A stretch of DNA of 64,000 bases. Origin: Berberis thunbergii. Lineage: Eukaryota; Streptophyta; Magnoliopsida; Ranunculales; Berberidaceae. The number at the start of each line of letters is the position of its first letter. Positions within the stretch are counted from its first letter, which is position 1. A program made the translations under genes and the position numbers. The notes under the pieces are model-generated. The model did no database searches. It worked only from the letters and a program-made list of their open reading frames with translations, and was not told where the DNA came from. The stretch covers positions 124,001 through 188,000 of the forward strand of contig QNQO01000837.1 of the NCBI GenBank assembly GCA_003290165.1, written 5' to 3'. Shown one piece after another: positions 36,032 to 49,118 of this stretch.

Positions 36032-36132
36032 GTAAAAAAAAAAAAACCCTATTTTTTGAATTTCAAATTTCTTCGCTCTCCTTCTTCTTCTTCTTCTTCT
36101 TTAGATCTGATGTTCTCAACTTCATTTTGCAG
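36032..36132 (+). other. probable intron in the H3.3 5' leader
   Basis: CTTCG|GTAAAA at 36032 and TTTTGCAG| ending at 36132, with a CT-rich tract (CTTCTTCTTCTTC) before the acceptor. Replacement H3 genes of plants usually have a leader intron. Another acceptor, TCTTTAG at about 36104, is possible. Confidence 0.6.
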
Positions 36133-36155
36133 TTTGTTTGATTGATTGAAGTGCA

Positions 36156-37105
<950 letters not shown>

Positions 37106-38435
37106 TTGAGCTATGTTCTACATGGTCTGTGTACTAAACTGTGTCATTTCTAGATGTTTTATTTCTGCAATATGTCTGTTAGAGATATAGTTCTCCCTCT
37201 TTTGTGTTTCGTCAGATGGTTGTAGGGATTTATGTGCTTTGTTGGTTGAGATGTGTATAATGCTCTATACTTGAAAACCATTAGTCGTTCTCTAGAAAAC
37301 TACTCTCTGGAAAATCTTTTGTTTCTATTCTGACATTAATCTAATGTTATGGTTGCTACATTCGAGTAGTGCTTGCTTTTGATGTTCTATCCATTGCTAT
37401 TTTACTTGCAACTGTCATAGAACAAAGGTGGTAATGGCCTAGTGCAAAGAAATCAATGGTTGGACTTGTTTGATTATTGTTTGCTCTCTGGTTTGAGGAT
37501 ATGTAGTAATGATATGTTGTATTGATCATCTCTTAAATAGGGAATACTGAAACACTTCCATTGTAATTCATCTTCTCTCACACAGTTTAGGTTGTGTTGT
37601 TTTGACATTTTATACATTCCACACTGATGCAATCATCATCTGTAAAACAATTATTTTCTAATCTGATGACACTAGATTCTACTTTTTCACTTTTGATATT
37701 TTTTAAAACGGTAAGCACATTGAAAAATTTATATTATAATTTATAGTGGTGGTGTTATTATTCATTGCTGGTCAAGGACAGTTTAATAAAAAAGATTAGA
37801 GATAAAAGTTGGGATACTTAATGAATAAGTCGAATCACAAGGATTAGAGATAAAAGATGGGATATGTAATGAATAATGAATTTTAGGGTTGAGATTAATT
37901 TTATGATGGCATATTTCTAAATAGTTTATACTTGGAAGGACAAAATAATGAAATGATTTTGAAAAAAGTTGGTGAAATTTGGAAGAGAAAAATAGTGTAT
38001 TTCGTATTTACGTTGTTGTTGAATTTTGTTTAAGTTATTGTTGAAATGAATTTTAAAGATTTTTTCAACACTGAGTGATAAAATTTTTAAAATATATATT
38101 TTTAATTCAAAATATATATAAAGTATTTTATGTTTTTAATATTTTTTAAAGCAACGAGTAAGGTCGATCTTACTAAAAAAAAAAAGTGAGTCGGGCATTT
38201 TAATGTACATTTAAAGAAAAATGTTAAATTTGAAATTTTTGTGAATTAAAAGATTGGGGAGAGTTCATTCTTGTTGATAGCTAAAATGAGGAAATGGAAA
38301 AAAGTGTTTAGTGCAAAATATTTAGCAAAAAATAAAATTATATGAATTGTCAACAACATATGATATCTTGTATTAAAGAGAACAATTGTGATAGCGGTAG
38401 TTCCAACTACTAATTGAATGCATTGTGTCCACATA

Positions 38436-38590
38436 AATTCTAGGGAGTGCAGGATAAGTGGTTACACCCATTTCATTGAGATAAGCAAAATTGCCTTGAG
38501 ACGTGTAGTGTTGTTTATCTTGAGGGAGATGGATGGTTACATCCATTCCTCGCCCCTTAACCTCGCTCCTTCGAATGGCTCTCTAGTCAT
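38436..38590. mobile_element. palindromic MITE, degenerate copy in duplication unit 1
   Basis: ATTCTAGGGAGTGCAGGATAAGTGG..., an imperfect hairpin with GGATGGTTACATCCATTCC and CGCCCCTTAACCTCGC on the right. Unit 2 has the uninterrupted site (GTGTCCATGGTCAAACCC at about 41150-41166), so the element entered after the duplication or left unit 2. Confidence 0.6.
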
Positions 38591-38930
38591 GGTCAAACCC
38601 TCAGAAATGTTGTGAGATCGTAACTTTATTTGACCTCCAATGGCAGATATAACAAATATTTGAATTTAAAAAATATAAGAATTAGCTGAAATAAGTGAAG
38701 CAATATACGAAATTAAATGACAATGGCTAAAGGAAAATAACTAATAAGTCAAATATTTTTTAAGTCATTAATTGTATAACAATGAATAATCATTGTCTTG
38801 TTTATAATTGTCTTAATTTATTTGGCAACCTAACTAAGTTAATTCTAATTGGAAAATGATGCCTAGTTACTATTTTGGACTCCTATTAAATAGGCCCAAT
38901 TCCACAAGTTTCAAGAGTGCAAGTTGTGTC

Positions 38931-39440
38931 TTACGCCACCAAGGAGATGACTAGAAGGACCTGGTTCATAAATGCTTGTTTATCAACAACTCCATCGTTA
39001 GGAACACTTAACACAGACTTCCCTTTTAGGCTACTTTGGGCATGGTTAGGTTGACCACATCCAAAGCACTTAAAAGGGCCCTCAAGATCGTGATGTGATG
39101 TGTAAGAAGTGAAATTGTGGTTTTGCAAGTGTAACTTCGTTTATGCACACCAAAGCCTCCAAATGTGTATCAGTTTCCTTCGACGCTAACCCTTAGAAAT
39201 GGAAAACTATTTGTCATTCTGGTTTGTTGGGCTTAGCCACATACAAAAGGTACTAAATTTTATAGCATAATTGTAATTAGTAACTATGCACCTTTTTTGG
39301 GTAACTTCTATTAATCGTACAAAGAGCTTGCGCTTATAGGAACAAAAGCAGACTGCATCAACACACCCATATCATCACAAATGTTAAAGGAGGTAACCTC
39401 ATTGCTGTTCAACGTACACATTGCAATATTCTTTAACTTT
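38931..39440 (-). pseudogene. gypsy gag fragment in duplication unit 1
   Basis: Minus-strand zinc-knuckle remnant FKCFGCGQPNHAQSSLKGK (CX2CX4H kept, last Cys replaced by Ser), then more decayed gag sequence. Same as the fragment at 41440-41990 in unit 2. Confidence 0.6.
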
Positions 39441-40221
39441 GTAGCTGCTAATTATACAGCCTTCGAACTTTCGATGTTATTAAAATCAACTATAGGTCAA
39501 TCCATAAATGCATCACCAAGGCAACTCCATCACAAGAAGGCATGCATCATTTCTAGATGAGCTCTGTTCTACATGGTCTGTGTGCTAAACTGTGTCATTT
39601 CTAGATGTTTTCGTTACTGCAAGATGTCTGTTAGAGATATAGTTCTCCCTCTTTTGTGTTTTTTCAGATGGTTGTAGGGATTTAAGTGCTTTGTTGGTTA
39701 AGATGTGTATAATGCTCTGTACTTGAAAACCATTAGTCCTTCTCTAGAAAACTACTCTCCGGGAAATCTTTTGTTTCTATTCTGACATTAATCTATTATT
39801 ATGGTTGCTACATTCGAGTGATACTTGCTTTTGATGTTCTATCCATTGCCATTTTACTTGGAACAAAGGTGGTTTGAGTTTGTAATGGCCTAGTGCAAAG
39901 AAATCAATGGTTGGACTTGTTTGAACATTGTTTGCTCTCAGATTTGAGGATATGTAGTAGATGATTTGTTGTATTGATCATCTTTTAAATAAGGAATACT
40001 GATACACTTCCATTGTGATGCAAACAAAATGATTAAAAGTGAAAATATGATTTGATTCCTAAATCACCCATATTTGTTATTTTGATAGATACACAATTAT
40101 TTTCTTATCTGGTAGCACTAGATTCTACTTTTTCACTCTAGATATTTATGAAAATCACCTGTCATAATTCATAACAAGACCCTCTAAGATCAGAATCTGC
40201 GACTCTTCAGACTTTCCAATA

Positions 40222-40380
40222 TCGAGAGAGCGAAAATTCTAGGGGTCGAGGGATGGGTGTAACCACCCATCCTCCTCGAGATGAGTGTCTATGCGCATCT
40301 CCAAGGCGATGCACTCATCTCGAGGAGGATTGATGATTACACCCATCCCTCGCTCCTTTCCCTCGACCCCTAACAAAGCT
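40222..40380. mobile_element. palindromic MITE in duplication unit 2
   Basis: GGGGTCGAGGGATGGGTGTA pairs with ACACCCATCCCTCGCTCC; centre CATCTCGAGGAGG / CCTCCTCGAGATGAG. Ends GAGCGAAAATTCTAGGGG and CCCCTAACAAAGCTC resemble the Mutator-type copies at 12021 and 22932. The flanks ATATCGAGA/ATCGGGAGA match only partly. Confidence 0.7.
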
Positions 40381-41439
40381 CATCGGGAGAGATAATATTC
40401 GTCTGAATTGATGCTCGAACCAACCAACATTCACAAGAGTCTCTAGATATTTCTTGTACAGTCATTTCAAAACCATGAGGATTAGAGATAAATGATGTTT
40501 TACTATTAATGGCTGATGGGACAAAGTTAAATCAAACGGATTAGAGATAAATGATGATTAGGATTGAAAATTGGGATATGTATTGAATTTGAGGGTTGAT
40601 ATTCATTTCTCATGATGACATATTTGTAAATATAAAACATGTAAAATTACTAAAAATAATGAATTTTTTTGGAAAAAGTTTGTGGAATGTAAATGTGGCG
40701 AATAGTGAAAATATTGTGTTTTGCTTTTAGTAAATTGAAAATTATCATAGCTATCTTCATCGTTATTGAATTTTGGTAAAGTTAATATCGTTGAAATGCA
40801 TTTTTAAGATCTTTCTAACAAAATCAATGATCAACACGCGTGCTAAAATTTTAAAAATATTTATTCTATAATTAAAAATTATATAATATATAAAGTATTT
40901 CACGTTTTAAATATTTTTCAAAGCAATAAGACAGATCGATCATACCAGAAAAAATGAGTCGAGCATCTTAATGCACATTTTGGTGAATTAAAAGATTATG
41001 GATAATGAAAGAGGTGTTCATTACAAAATATTTAGCAAAAATAAAATTATATTGAGTGTCAACAACACGGGGCATATTCTAGTAAAGAGAACAATTGTGA
41101 TAGCAGTAGTTCCAACTACCAACTACCAACTACCAATTGAATGCATTGTGTCCATGGTCAAACCCTAAGAAATGTTGTGAGATTGCAAAGATGTAACAAA
41201 TCTTTGAATTGAAAAAATATAAGAATGAACTGAACACGAAATAACAATGATAATGGCTACAGGAAATAACTAATAAGTCAAATATTTTTTCAATAATCAA
41301 TTGTATAACAGTGAATGATCATTGTCTTAATTTATTTGGCAACCTAACTAAGCTAACCCTAATTAGAAAATGATGCTCAGTTACTATTCTGGGCTCTTAC
41401 TAAATAGGCCCAATTTCGCTAGTTTCAAGAGTGCAAGCT

Positions 41440-41990
41440 GTGTCTTCCGCCACTAAGGAGATGACTAGAAGGACCTGGTCCATAAATGCTTGTTCTTAAA
41501 CAACTCCGTCGTTAGCAACACAGGCTTCCCTTTCAGGCTACTTTGAGCATGGCCAGGTTGACCACACCCAAAGCACTTAAAAGGGCCCTCAGGAGCGGGA
41601 TGTGATGTGTAAGAAGTGGAATTGCGTGATAGGGGAGGTAAAGTCTTCGTCTCAGATCGGTCTTGCAAGTGTAATTTTGTTTATGCACGTCTCAGCCTCC
41701 TAATGTGCATCAGTTTCCTCCAATGCCAACCCTCAGAAATGGAAAACTGTTAGTCGTTCTGGTTCGTTGGGCTTAGCGCGCATACAAAAGGTACCGAATT
41801 TTATAGCATAATTAGTAACTATGCGCCCATTCTGGGTAATTTCCATTAATCGTACAAAGAGCTTGCGCTCATAATCCATAGGAACAAAAGCAGACTGCAT
41901 CAACACGCGCATATCATCACAAATATTAAAGGAGGTAACCTCATTGCTGTTCAACGTGCACATTGCAATATTCTTTAACTTTGTAGCCAC
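41440..41990 (-). pseudogene. gypsy gag fragment in duplication unit 2
   Basis: Minus strand: VLMQSAFVPMDYERKLFVRL and RIVTNYAIKFGTFCMRAKPN (gag core, 41733-41990), then after a break a zinc-knuckle FKCFGCGQPGHAQSSLKGK (41465-41668) whose final Cys is Ser. No flanking pol. Confidence 0.7.
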
Positions 41991-43377
41991 TAATTATACA
42001 GCCTTCGCACTTCGGATGTTCTTAAAATCAACTATAGGTCAATCCATAAAAGCATCACCAAGGCAACTCCATCATAAGAAGGCATGCATCATCCCAACGC
42101 TCCATGACAAGTATTGCCAACTAATCATTATCAAAATATGTACCTCCACTGAAGTTATGATCGCCTAAGTTAGGTGCTTGAAAAAGAGGATTACCACCTG
42201 ATGATACATCAAACTGCCCATTAATACGCGTTGTACACGTGTCATGTTAATTTCATCAATAGAGGAAAGTGGGTCTGATTACTAGCCCAATCAGGCAAAA
42301 CCCAGACAACACTAAGCCCATCCTGGCAGGGTCCAAGAGGTTGAACCCAAATTGTAGCGCTCTATTAAGCCCATATGTCACATGGTCAATCCCAATACTC
42401 GTAAGACCTAATAAGACAAGTATATGAGGGATTGACCTAAGATGGGCAAGACAACAATACATTGATTCCAACTAGGAAATAAATACCGGAGAATAAGTCA
42501 TGCATGAAAACTCCCCTGCATGGACAACACTCCAAAATGGAATAATGTCCCGCATATTTAGGAGCACAAGTCATGTAGGGTAATTCTTCTACATGGACGA
42601 CTCCTAACAAGGAAATGATCTCCAACAAGATATTTCCCTAAACTACGTCACCAAAGGCCTAAGCCGAACAAGGACTATCTTATTATAAATAAGACACAAT
42701 GTTGATGAACAAAGGTATGCTACAAAATTCAATTTACAACATTACACATTTCTTAAGCCTTGTTTAACTTTAGCATTGGAGTGCCATCCCCCCGCCACAA
42801 CGGTAGTCTTTGGCTCACGTGTGTTTCCTTTGCAGGTCAAGGTCAAGGAGAAGAGGATTCAACTAATTTAGTTTGTCGCTGTCCGTGCGAACGACGAAGT
42901 TTCTTAGAAAACAATGATATCACCCTTCCTCATAGTCCAAAAAGATGGTGACCACGATATCTCATAATAATGGGACATTGCCGAGCCCACAAATGCTCGA
43001 ACCGACGGAGTGTCGCCAGTGCCGGAGGCTCCGACACCGCGGAGGGAACAATCTCGGCCCTTCACGCCGACAACAGCTACGACGGACGCAAGGGTGGATC
43101 TACTATCAACCCAGGTGAAGCAAATTGTACGAACGATAGATATACTCACTCAGCGGAACCCTTCATCCGAAAAGGACACTGGGAGCTGTGAAGAGTTTTG
43201 TTCCTATAAGACATCGGAGAACAAGTTCAGGAGAGCCACTTTGCCCCTGTCAGCTCTCAATGGAAGCCAACGGAGACCTGACAAACTTGCCTTGCAAAAC
43301 CTCCCTGGCTCGGGGCCACCAATCCAAACGTGTTGTTCAACCTCACCATCCCCCCGTTCATGGATGACATCATGAAT

Positions 43378-44337
43378 GAGCCGCTGCCAAAGAAGTTCAG
43401 CCTGCAAAAGCTGCAACTTTATGATGGGACAATAAACCCGTCTGACCACTTACGCTACTTCCAACATGTAATGACGCCTAAAGAATGATTCGAAATAGTA
43501 ATGTACTGGTCATCCTCACCAGCCTTAAGAAGTCAGTGCTAACCTGGTTCCACAGCCTCCCTCCGAAGTCCATTCACTTATTCTGGACATTGGCAAAAAG
43601 TTTCTCACCTGCTTTGTTGGCAGCCAACGAATCAGAAAGGGCTCGCATTACCCGCTCACCCTCAAATAAAAGTCGAACAAGACACTGAGAAAAATACGTC
43701 ACAAGCTTCAATGATGAGTTAACTCTCATTGACAGCTGTAGCGATGACACCTCGGCCACAACCTTCATCTCGGGTCTGAAAAGAGGCAAGTTCTACGACT
43801 TTTTCATCTGGAGTCCCCAACTGATATGGCGGACTTGCTGAAGAGTCCCAGAAGTACATCACTCTTGATGAGATGTTGGTTGCCAAGAAGGAGGCAGAGG
43901 CTGAAAAGAAACCCTTTTTCTTAGAGACAAGAATGAGGGAAAAATAGAAGAACGACTATAGAAAGAGGAAGTGCAACGACAACAAGCTCGACTCCGATCA
44001 CGCAAGGCAAGATAAGGCCTCCAACTTCGTCGAGTCCAAATTTGTCACTCCCCTCAACTCCAGTTTGTCTGACGTACTCAACTCCATTAAGAATTGGAGA
44101 AATTGAAGTGGCTCGCCAAATAGCGAGAAGATCCCTCCTGGGCGCGATAACAACAAATATTGCTCATTTGACAATGAAGGCGGCCACGACACCGAGGGTT
44201 GCAAAATTCTCAGAAGTGAGATTGAGTACTGGATCAAGAAGAGCAAGTTGAAAGAATTCCTGGGTCCGAAAACGAGACAAGACCGGGCAAAGGAAAAGGA
44301 AGATGTCGTTAAAGAGATAGAGAAAATGGCTCCTAGC
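43378..44337 (+). pseudogene. gypsy gag remnant (element 2)
   Basis: NEPLPKKFSLQKLQLYDGTI, then PSDHLRYFQHVMTPKE, several stops, then YCSFDNEGGHDTEGCKILRS (zinc-knuckle-like) and EYWIKKSKLKEFLG. The frame runs up to the hAT insertion at EKMAPSII. Confidence 0.8.
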
Positions 44338-44345
44338 ATCATATA

Positions 44346-45344
44346 TAGGGGTGGGCATCCCATCCTACGATCCCGATCTCGTTCGTCCCATTTCAATTTT
44401 TTCGGGTCGTAATGGAATTGAATAATTCCATCCCGATCCCATCCCGTCTCGATCTAGAATGGGATGAAGATTTTCAATCCCGCCAATCCCGTCCCGTCCC
44501 AAGCTAAATTTTCAATATTTATTATTAATATTTTAACATAAGAACAAATAAACGAACTAGGAAACTAAGGAAAAATGAAGAAAAAGAAGAAGATGAAATC
44601 AGTGTAATTGATATTAGTCTATATCTGCAACTAATTGATATTGTGCCCTCGTTAACATTTTTTCTCCAGAAACGAGTGATTAAATGATCTTTAACTCGCT
44701 GTTTAATCCATATTATTGGATGTATGACACTAAGGACGTCTTGCTCACCTATTTGATATGTATGGAAACATCTGTTTTGGTTTTGGAGGTATGGAACACA
44801 GTGAACAAAGTGTTGCAGTAGCGGAGACAATTTCTTCCCATTATGAAGCTGTGACGGCGATGGACTCAATAGGTTAAAGTTGCCAACCGTTGTTTAAACT
44901 GTCACAGAGTTGGATTTAATCAATTAGAAGAGAATCTCAGCTACTGTATTATAATGCATTTCACATTTTTGGAAGGTAGTTTGTATCTCATATGAAACGC
45001 CATTTCTAAAATAAGCAAATGGAGGTTACATAGTTTATGCTAATTTGGGCAAGAATACTCACTTCTTTATAATAAATAAGTCTTAATAATATTTTTACAT
45101 GAGAACAAATAAACCAACTAGGAAACTAAGGAAAAATGAAGAAAAAGAAGAAACTGAATCAGTGTAATTGATATTAGTCTATATATGCAACTACTTGATA
45201 TTAGTCTATAGCTAATCCCGTCCCGTCTCGAATCCGTTTGGATGGGATGAGGTCGGGATGAGGTTTTTCCCATCCCGTCCCATCCCGATCTCGTATGAAC
45301 GGGATGGGTCTATCTCGTCCCATCCCGTCCTGTGCCCACCCCTA
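44346..45344. mobile_element. hAT element nested in gypsy element 2, perfect 8-bp duplication
   Basis: 999 bp, TAGGGGTGGGCATCCCATCC at the left and the inverse GTGCCCACCCCTA at the right. Exact duplication ATCATATA at 44338-44345 and 45345-45352. Subterminal CCCATCCCG/CGGGATGGG repeats. A ~120-bp block (GAACAAATAAACGAACTAGG onward) is present twice inside, at about 44540 and 45105. No transposase. Removing the element and one duplication restores the gag/protease frame. Confidence 0.95.
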
Positions 45345-45684
45345 ATCATATATGTTCTTCATGGGTTCGGCTCGGAAGGTGAACAGTCCAACATGTCCCC
45401 AAAAAGAATGCTCATCGAGATGCAGGCGCAACTTACTTGCAAGAACCAACAAGTGCATTATGCACACATTCAAAGCCAGATCCCACCACTCACATTCATG
45501 GACAAGGACCTCCAAGACGTCCATTCTCCTCACAATGATGCCCTGGTCATCTCGGTCCTCATCGGAAAAAGGGAAGTGAAAAGGGACTTGGTGGACAAAA
45601 GAACCTCTCTAAACGTCATGTTTCTCCACGCATTCCGCAATATGCAACCCAAAAGCCTATATGATACAAATTCATTCATGGAAT
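45345..45684 (+). pseudogene. gypsy protease remnant (element 2)
   Basis: Frame YVLHGFGSEGEQSN..., PPLTFMDKDLQDVHSPHNDA, LVISVLIGKREVKRDLVDKR, TSLNVMFLHAFRNMQ. The protease active-site region LVD-T/S-G reads LVDKRT, so it is inactive. It stops at 45683 and no pol follows, as in element 1. Confidence 0.8.
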
Positions 45685-47029
45685 AAAACACGAATTTTAG
45701 AAAACTGACTTTATTGATTACTAATAAAGTTGTTACAAAGTTTGCCTGACTGAACAGTACAAAAGTTTATATGTTACAAGTATCTAAGTCTGGAGCGAGT
45801 ATGGATCCACTAAAATGCACAAGAATTCACTCCGTCAATTTGTCTTCAGAAGAGGATTCGAAAGTGAAGCAAAAGTACCCAAAATAGGCTACAAGCTGCA
45901 GGTACGCGGTCGATTATTTGTTCCGCCAATCTGCCTCGCAAGGATGATTTGAAAGTGGCAGGAAGATACTCGAAACAAACTGCAGACACCTTGCTCCGCC
46001 AATCTACTTTAAGAACATGATTCAAAAGTGAAAGCAGATAAGGATGTCTCTCAAACGAGGGATGCCTGGGGTAATGCAGAGTTAGAACCCCAGGACCATA
46101 GGATACGTCAAACTAGAGCTGTGCTCTGCCAGTCTGCCTTTCAGCTGCAGCATCACGAGTGAAGCCTAGTAGATTCAATAGGAACAACCACCCCAAAACT
46201 AGTTGCGAGTATCATCTCTCAGAGGTAGTAGTGGAAGGCTACTTGGGAGCGACAAAATATGGAAGACAGACTTGACCCTCGAGGGGGAGTTTGTACTTAT
46301 TCTACACAATGTAAAAAGAAATTGCAAGGTCCCATGGAACCAATTGGATGCTCACCCGAACCAGGTAGCACCACATAATAGTTGGTCTTGTCAAGACTCA
46401 TCGCTGCAAATGTCAAAACATTTGAAGAATCTTAAAACAAAAATCTTCTTCTAGCCTTTGGAGAACCCAAAACATATTTTCGGGAAAGATGCATTCAAAG
46501 GTAATATACTCTACAACATTCATGGCAATGCTTGAAATGATGAAGACTGGCCTATATATAGGCGCGACATTTCACGAAACGAAGTCACCCAACAGATACA
46601 ACAACATTAAATGTCATAAGGGAAATAAAGAGGCAAATGTTCCAATTGCAATTGCACGAGTCCACATTCATTGAATTAATGGCACTGCATACAACCCAAT
46701 TAACTGGGTGGAGTAACCGATACTAAACCGTCTTGCAATCTACGTCGTACACATGGTACAATGACCTCGCTAACAAGGCCCATCCAACTAGTGAGCCCAA
46801 GCGAGCGCTTAGCCAGATTGGCCCAAAATACGGAGAATGGCCCAGCGCGAGCAAAGACACGAACGGCGAAAGCCTTAGGCACCCATGGAATGTAAAGCAC
46901 ACCTATAGTGATATTATCAATAAATCCAAGGTATTTGCTCTATTAAAGTTCCATTGTCTTTCATTAAATGCGGATGAAATTCAGTGTAGTCAATCTATGG
47001 GCATCAATAAATCCAAGGTATCTGCTCTA
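45685..47029 (+). other. 3' non-coding part of gypsy element 2
   Basis: No coding region supported. Contains TGGAGTAACCGATACTAAACC (about 46712), shared with element 1. ATCAATAAATCCAAGGTAT occurs twice (about 46915 and 47004), the second directly before the right LTR. Confidence 0.5.
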
Positions 47030-47695
47030 TGATGCACCAAACTGCCCATTAATCTGCGTCATACATGTGTCATGATATTCTCATCAACAGAGCAAAGCAG
47101 ACCTGATTGCCCACCTAATCTAGCAAAGCCCAAACAATACTAAGCCCATCTTGGCAGTGTCCAGGAGGTTGGACCCAAATTGCAGCACCCTATTAAGCTC
47201 ATACATAACATGATCAAGCCCAATACCCGTAAGACCAAATAAGGCAAGTATTTGGGGGATCGACCTAAGATGGGCAGACAAACAATACATTGATTCTGAC
47301 TAGGAAACAAATATCAGTGTATAAGTCATGCATGAAAACTTCCTTGCATGGACAACACTCCAAAGGGAAAAATCTCCCACAGATCTAGGAGCACGAGTCG
47401 TGTAGGGAAACTCTCATACATGGACGACTCCTAACAGGGAAAGGATCTCCAACAAGATATTTTTTCCTAAACTACGACACCAAAGGCCTAGCCGAATAAA
47501 GACTCTCGCATTATAAATACCACACAAGGTTGATGAACAAATGTACGCTATAAAACCCAATTTTGCAACATTACACATTTTTCAAGCCTTGTCTGATTTT
47601 AGCATCAGAGTGTCATCGGCCGCCACAACAGTAGTCTTTGGCTTATGTGGGTTCCCTGTGCATGTCAAGGTAAAAAAGAACATGATTCGACTACA

Positions 47696-48417
47696 TCACC
47701 ACCTTTGCCAAATCTTCTACTCGACTTCAAAGAGGTTGAAATTGTCCTCCGTCTTGCGCAAGTGACGATGGCAGGCTAGGATCTCTCGGTGAATCTCAAT
47801 CTATTGTCTAGCATGTCCATGTGGTAACTCAAGTCATATCTACAACTGAAATTTCAGAGGAGATTCCAAACTGCACAAACACCTCATTAAAAGATTCAAC
47901 CTGGGGGGAATTGGGTTCTTTGATGGAAAATTGGAGTAGGAAGGAAGTTGGTATTCCAGGAGGAAGTTAGGGTTCAACCAGCTACCCAAATTAGGGTCAT
48001 ATACAGTGTGTTGTGAATTATGAGGGTGTTGTATGGCATAAGGGTTCAAAGAGAGGGTCCCCGGGTGTGGGCGAGGGGGTTGTTGGCATACTAAGATAAA
48101 TGAGAATGATGGATCTGGATAGTGGATTTTGCAAAGAGAGCTGTAGAGGTTTTTGGGGGCCAAGCAGTCTGCCTGATTGAATGGAAGGGTTGGGCGGGAT
48201 TAGGCAGGACAATAGGAAAAAGGAGGGGTTGATCGCCCTGGTGTGAGGACAATATTTATGAACTTTCATATCTTCTTGAGACAAAAAAACTTATTTGAGA
48301 GAGGCGATTTGGGGGATTCCTAGGGGCAATTCTGGTATATCTAGGGAAATTTTAAGTCGTTAGATTTGTTCCTAGTTTTCATCTCACCCCTCCTGACTAG
48401 GGTTTATTGCCTTAGTC
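47696..48417. other. DNA between gypsy element 2 and the LINE
   Basis: Nothing identified with confidence. A proline-rich minus-strand frame at 47840-48163 (SWLNPNFLLEYQLPSYSNFP) is unassigned. The right part may be the 5' untranslated region of the LINE. Confidence 0.4.
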
Positions 48418-48648
48418 ATGGCGGCGCAACCTTTGGACAAGGGCGACCAACCTCTGGTAGGGGAGGGAGTAAAGTTGGTTGTGTATCCTCCTCCCACATG
48501 AACGTTTGCGCAGGTCCTAGGATTAGCAAATATTGTTCAAATTGAAGAAAACCAATGACTCTACAAGCTTTAGGAAGGAAGGAAATTCAACTCTATCATT
48601 GTCAGATTTAGATGTGGCTAGGGGTGAAACCCACGTTTCAAATATATA

Positions 48649-49038
48649 GTGGTAATGAAGTTTTCAAGTATTCGTTCATCTTTAGACGTGATCAAACATT
48701 CAATACACCATTTCTGGGGCATCTTAAGCGAGTTCATTATGGGTCTTTTAGATCCAAGGCATGTTCTAACATATCTACAATCTAAAATTGAAGTGAAAAA
48801 TGTCTTATCAAAAAATTTCTTCATTATCCGGGGCGTTAGATTCAAGATCTTTCGTTGGCATCCGGGGTTTAGCCTACAGACTGATCCAGAATGGGCTCCA
48901 TTTTGGGTGAAACTCCCCAATCTGCCGCTTGCATTCTTTTTAACGAACATCATGAAGGCTATTGGGAATTTTTTAGGAATTGATGATGGCACGCGTTATT
49001 TGCGCATCCCAAGGTCGCAAGAATGTGTGTTGAGATGA
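48649..49038 (+). pseudogene. LINE ORF1 N-terminal (DUF4283-type) region
   Basis: SLDVIKHSIHHFWGI, then FIIRGVRFKIFRWHPGFSLQ, then PEWAPFWVKLPNLPLAFF, then AIGNFLGIDDGTR. This is the usual DUF4283 pattern (W-P-W.R..NLP), found in ORF1 of plant L1 elements. The upstream part is disrupted by several stops. Confidence 0.85.
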
Positions 49039-49118
49039 AAGTTACTAAACCTTTACAATATAAGATTTAGATTGAGAGCCCTAAGAATGGTGGGTACTGG
49101 CAAAAGCTTGAATACTCA

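Larger units (their letters stand above)
37106..39556. repeat. tandem duplication unit 1 (H3.3 3' flank plus gag fragment)
   Basis: Matches 39557-42100 along most of its length: TGAGCT.TGTTCTACATGG near the start, CTAGTGCAAAGAAATCAATG, then the gag-like end. The two units differ by substitutions, indels and different MITEs. The H3.3 3' UTR is in the first ~250 bases. Confidence 0.88.
39557..42100. repeat. tandem duplication unit 2
   Basis: Second copy of 37106-39556. The junction TTTCTAG|ATGAGCTCTG compares with GCCTAG|TTGAGCTATG at the H3.3 stop, so CTAG is shared at the break. No histone coding sequence is included. Confidence 0.88.
42202..47695 (+). mobile_element. Ty3/gypsy gag-protease retroelement 2 with two LTRs
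   Basis: Left LTR about 42202-42875, right LTR about 47030-47695. Both begin TGAT.CA.CAAACTGCCCATTAAT and share ATGGACAACACTCCAAA, GACTCCTAACA and the CACAACAGTAGTCTTTGGCT-type block. Between them lie gag (43378-44340), a nested hAT element, gag/protease (45345-45680) and a non-coding 3' part. Reverse transcriptase and integrase are absent. I could not match 5-bp target duplications, so the outer limits are approximate. Same family as 23301-31190. Confidence 0.75.
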
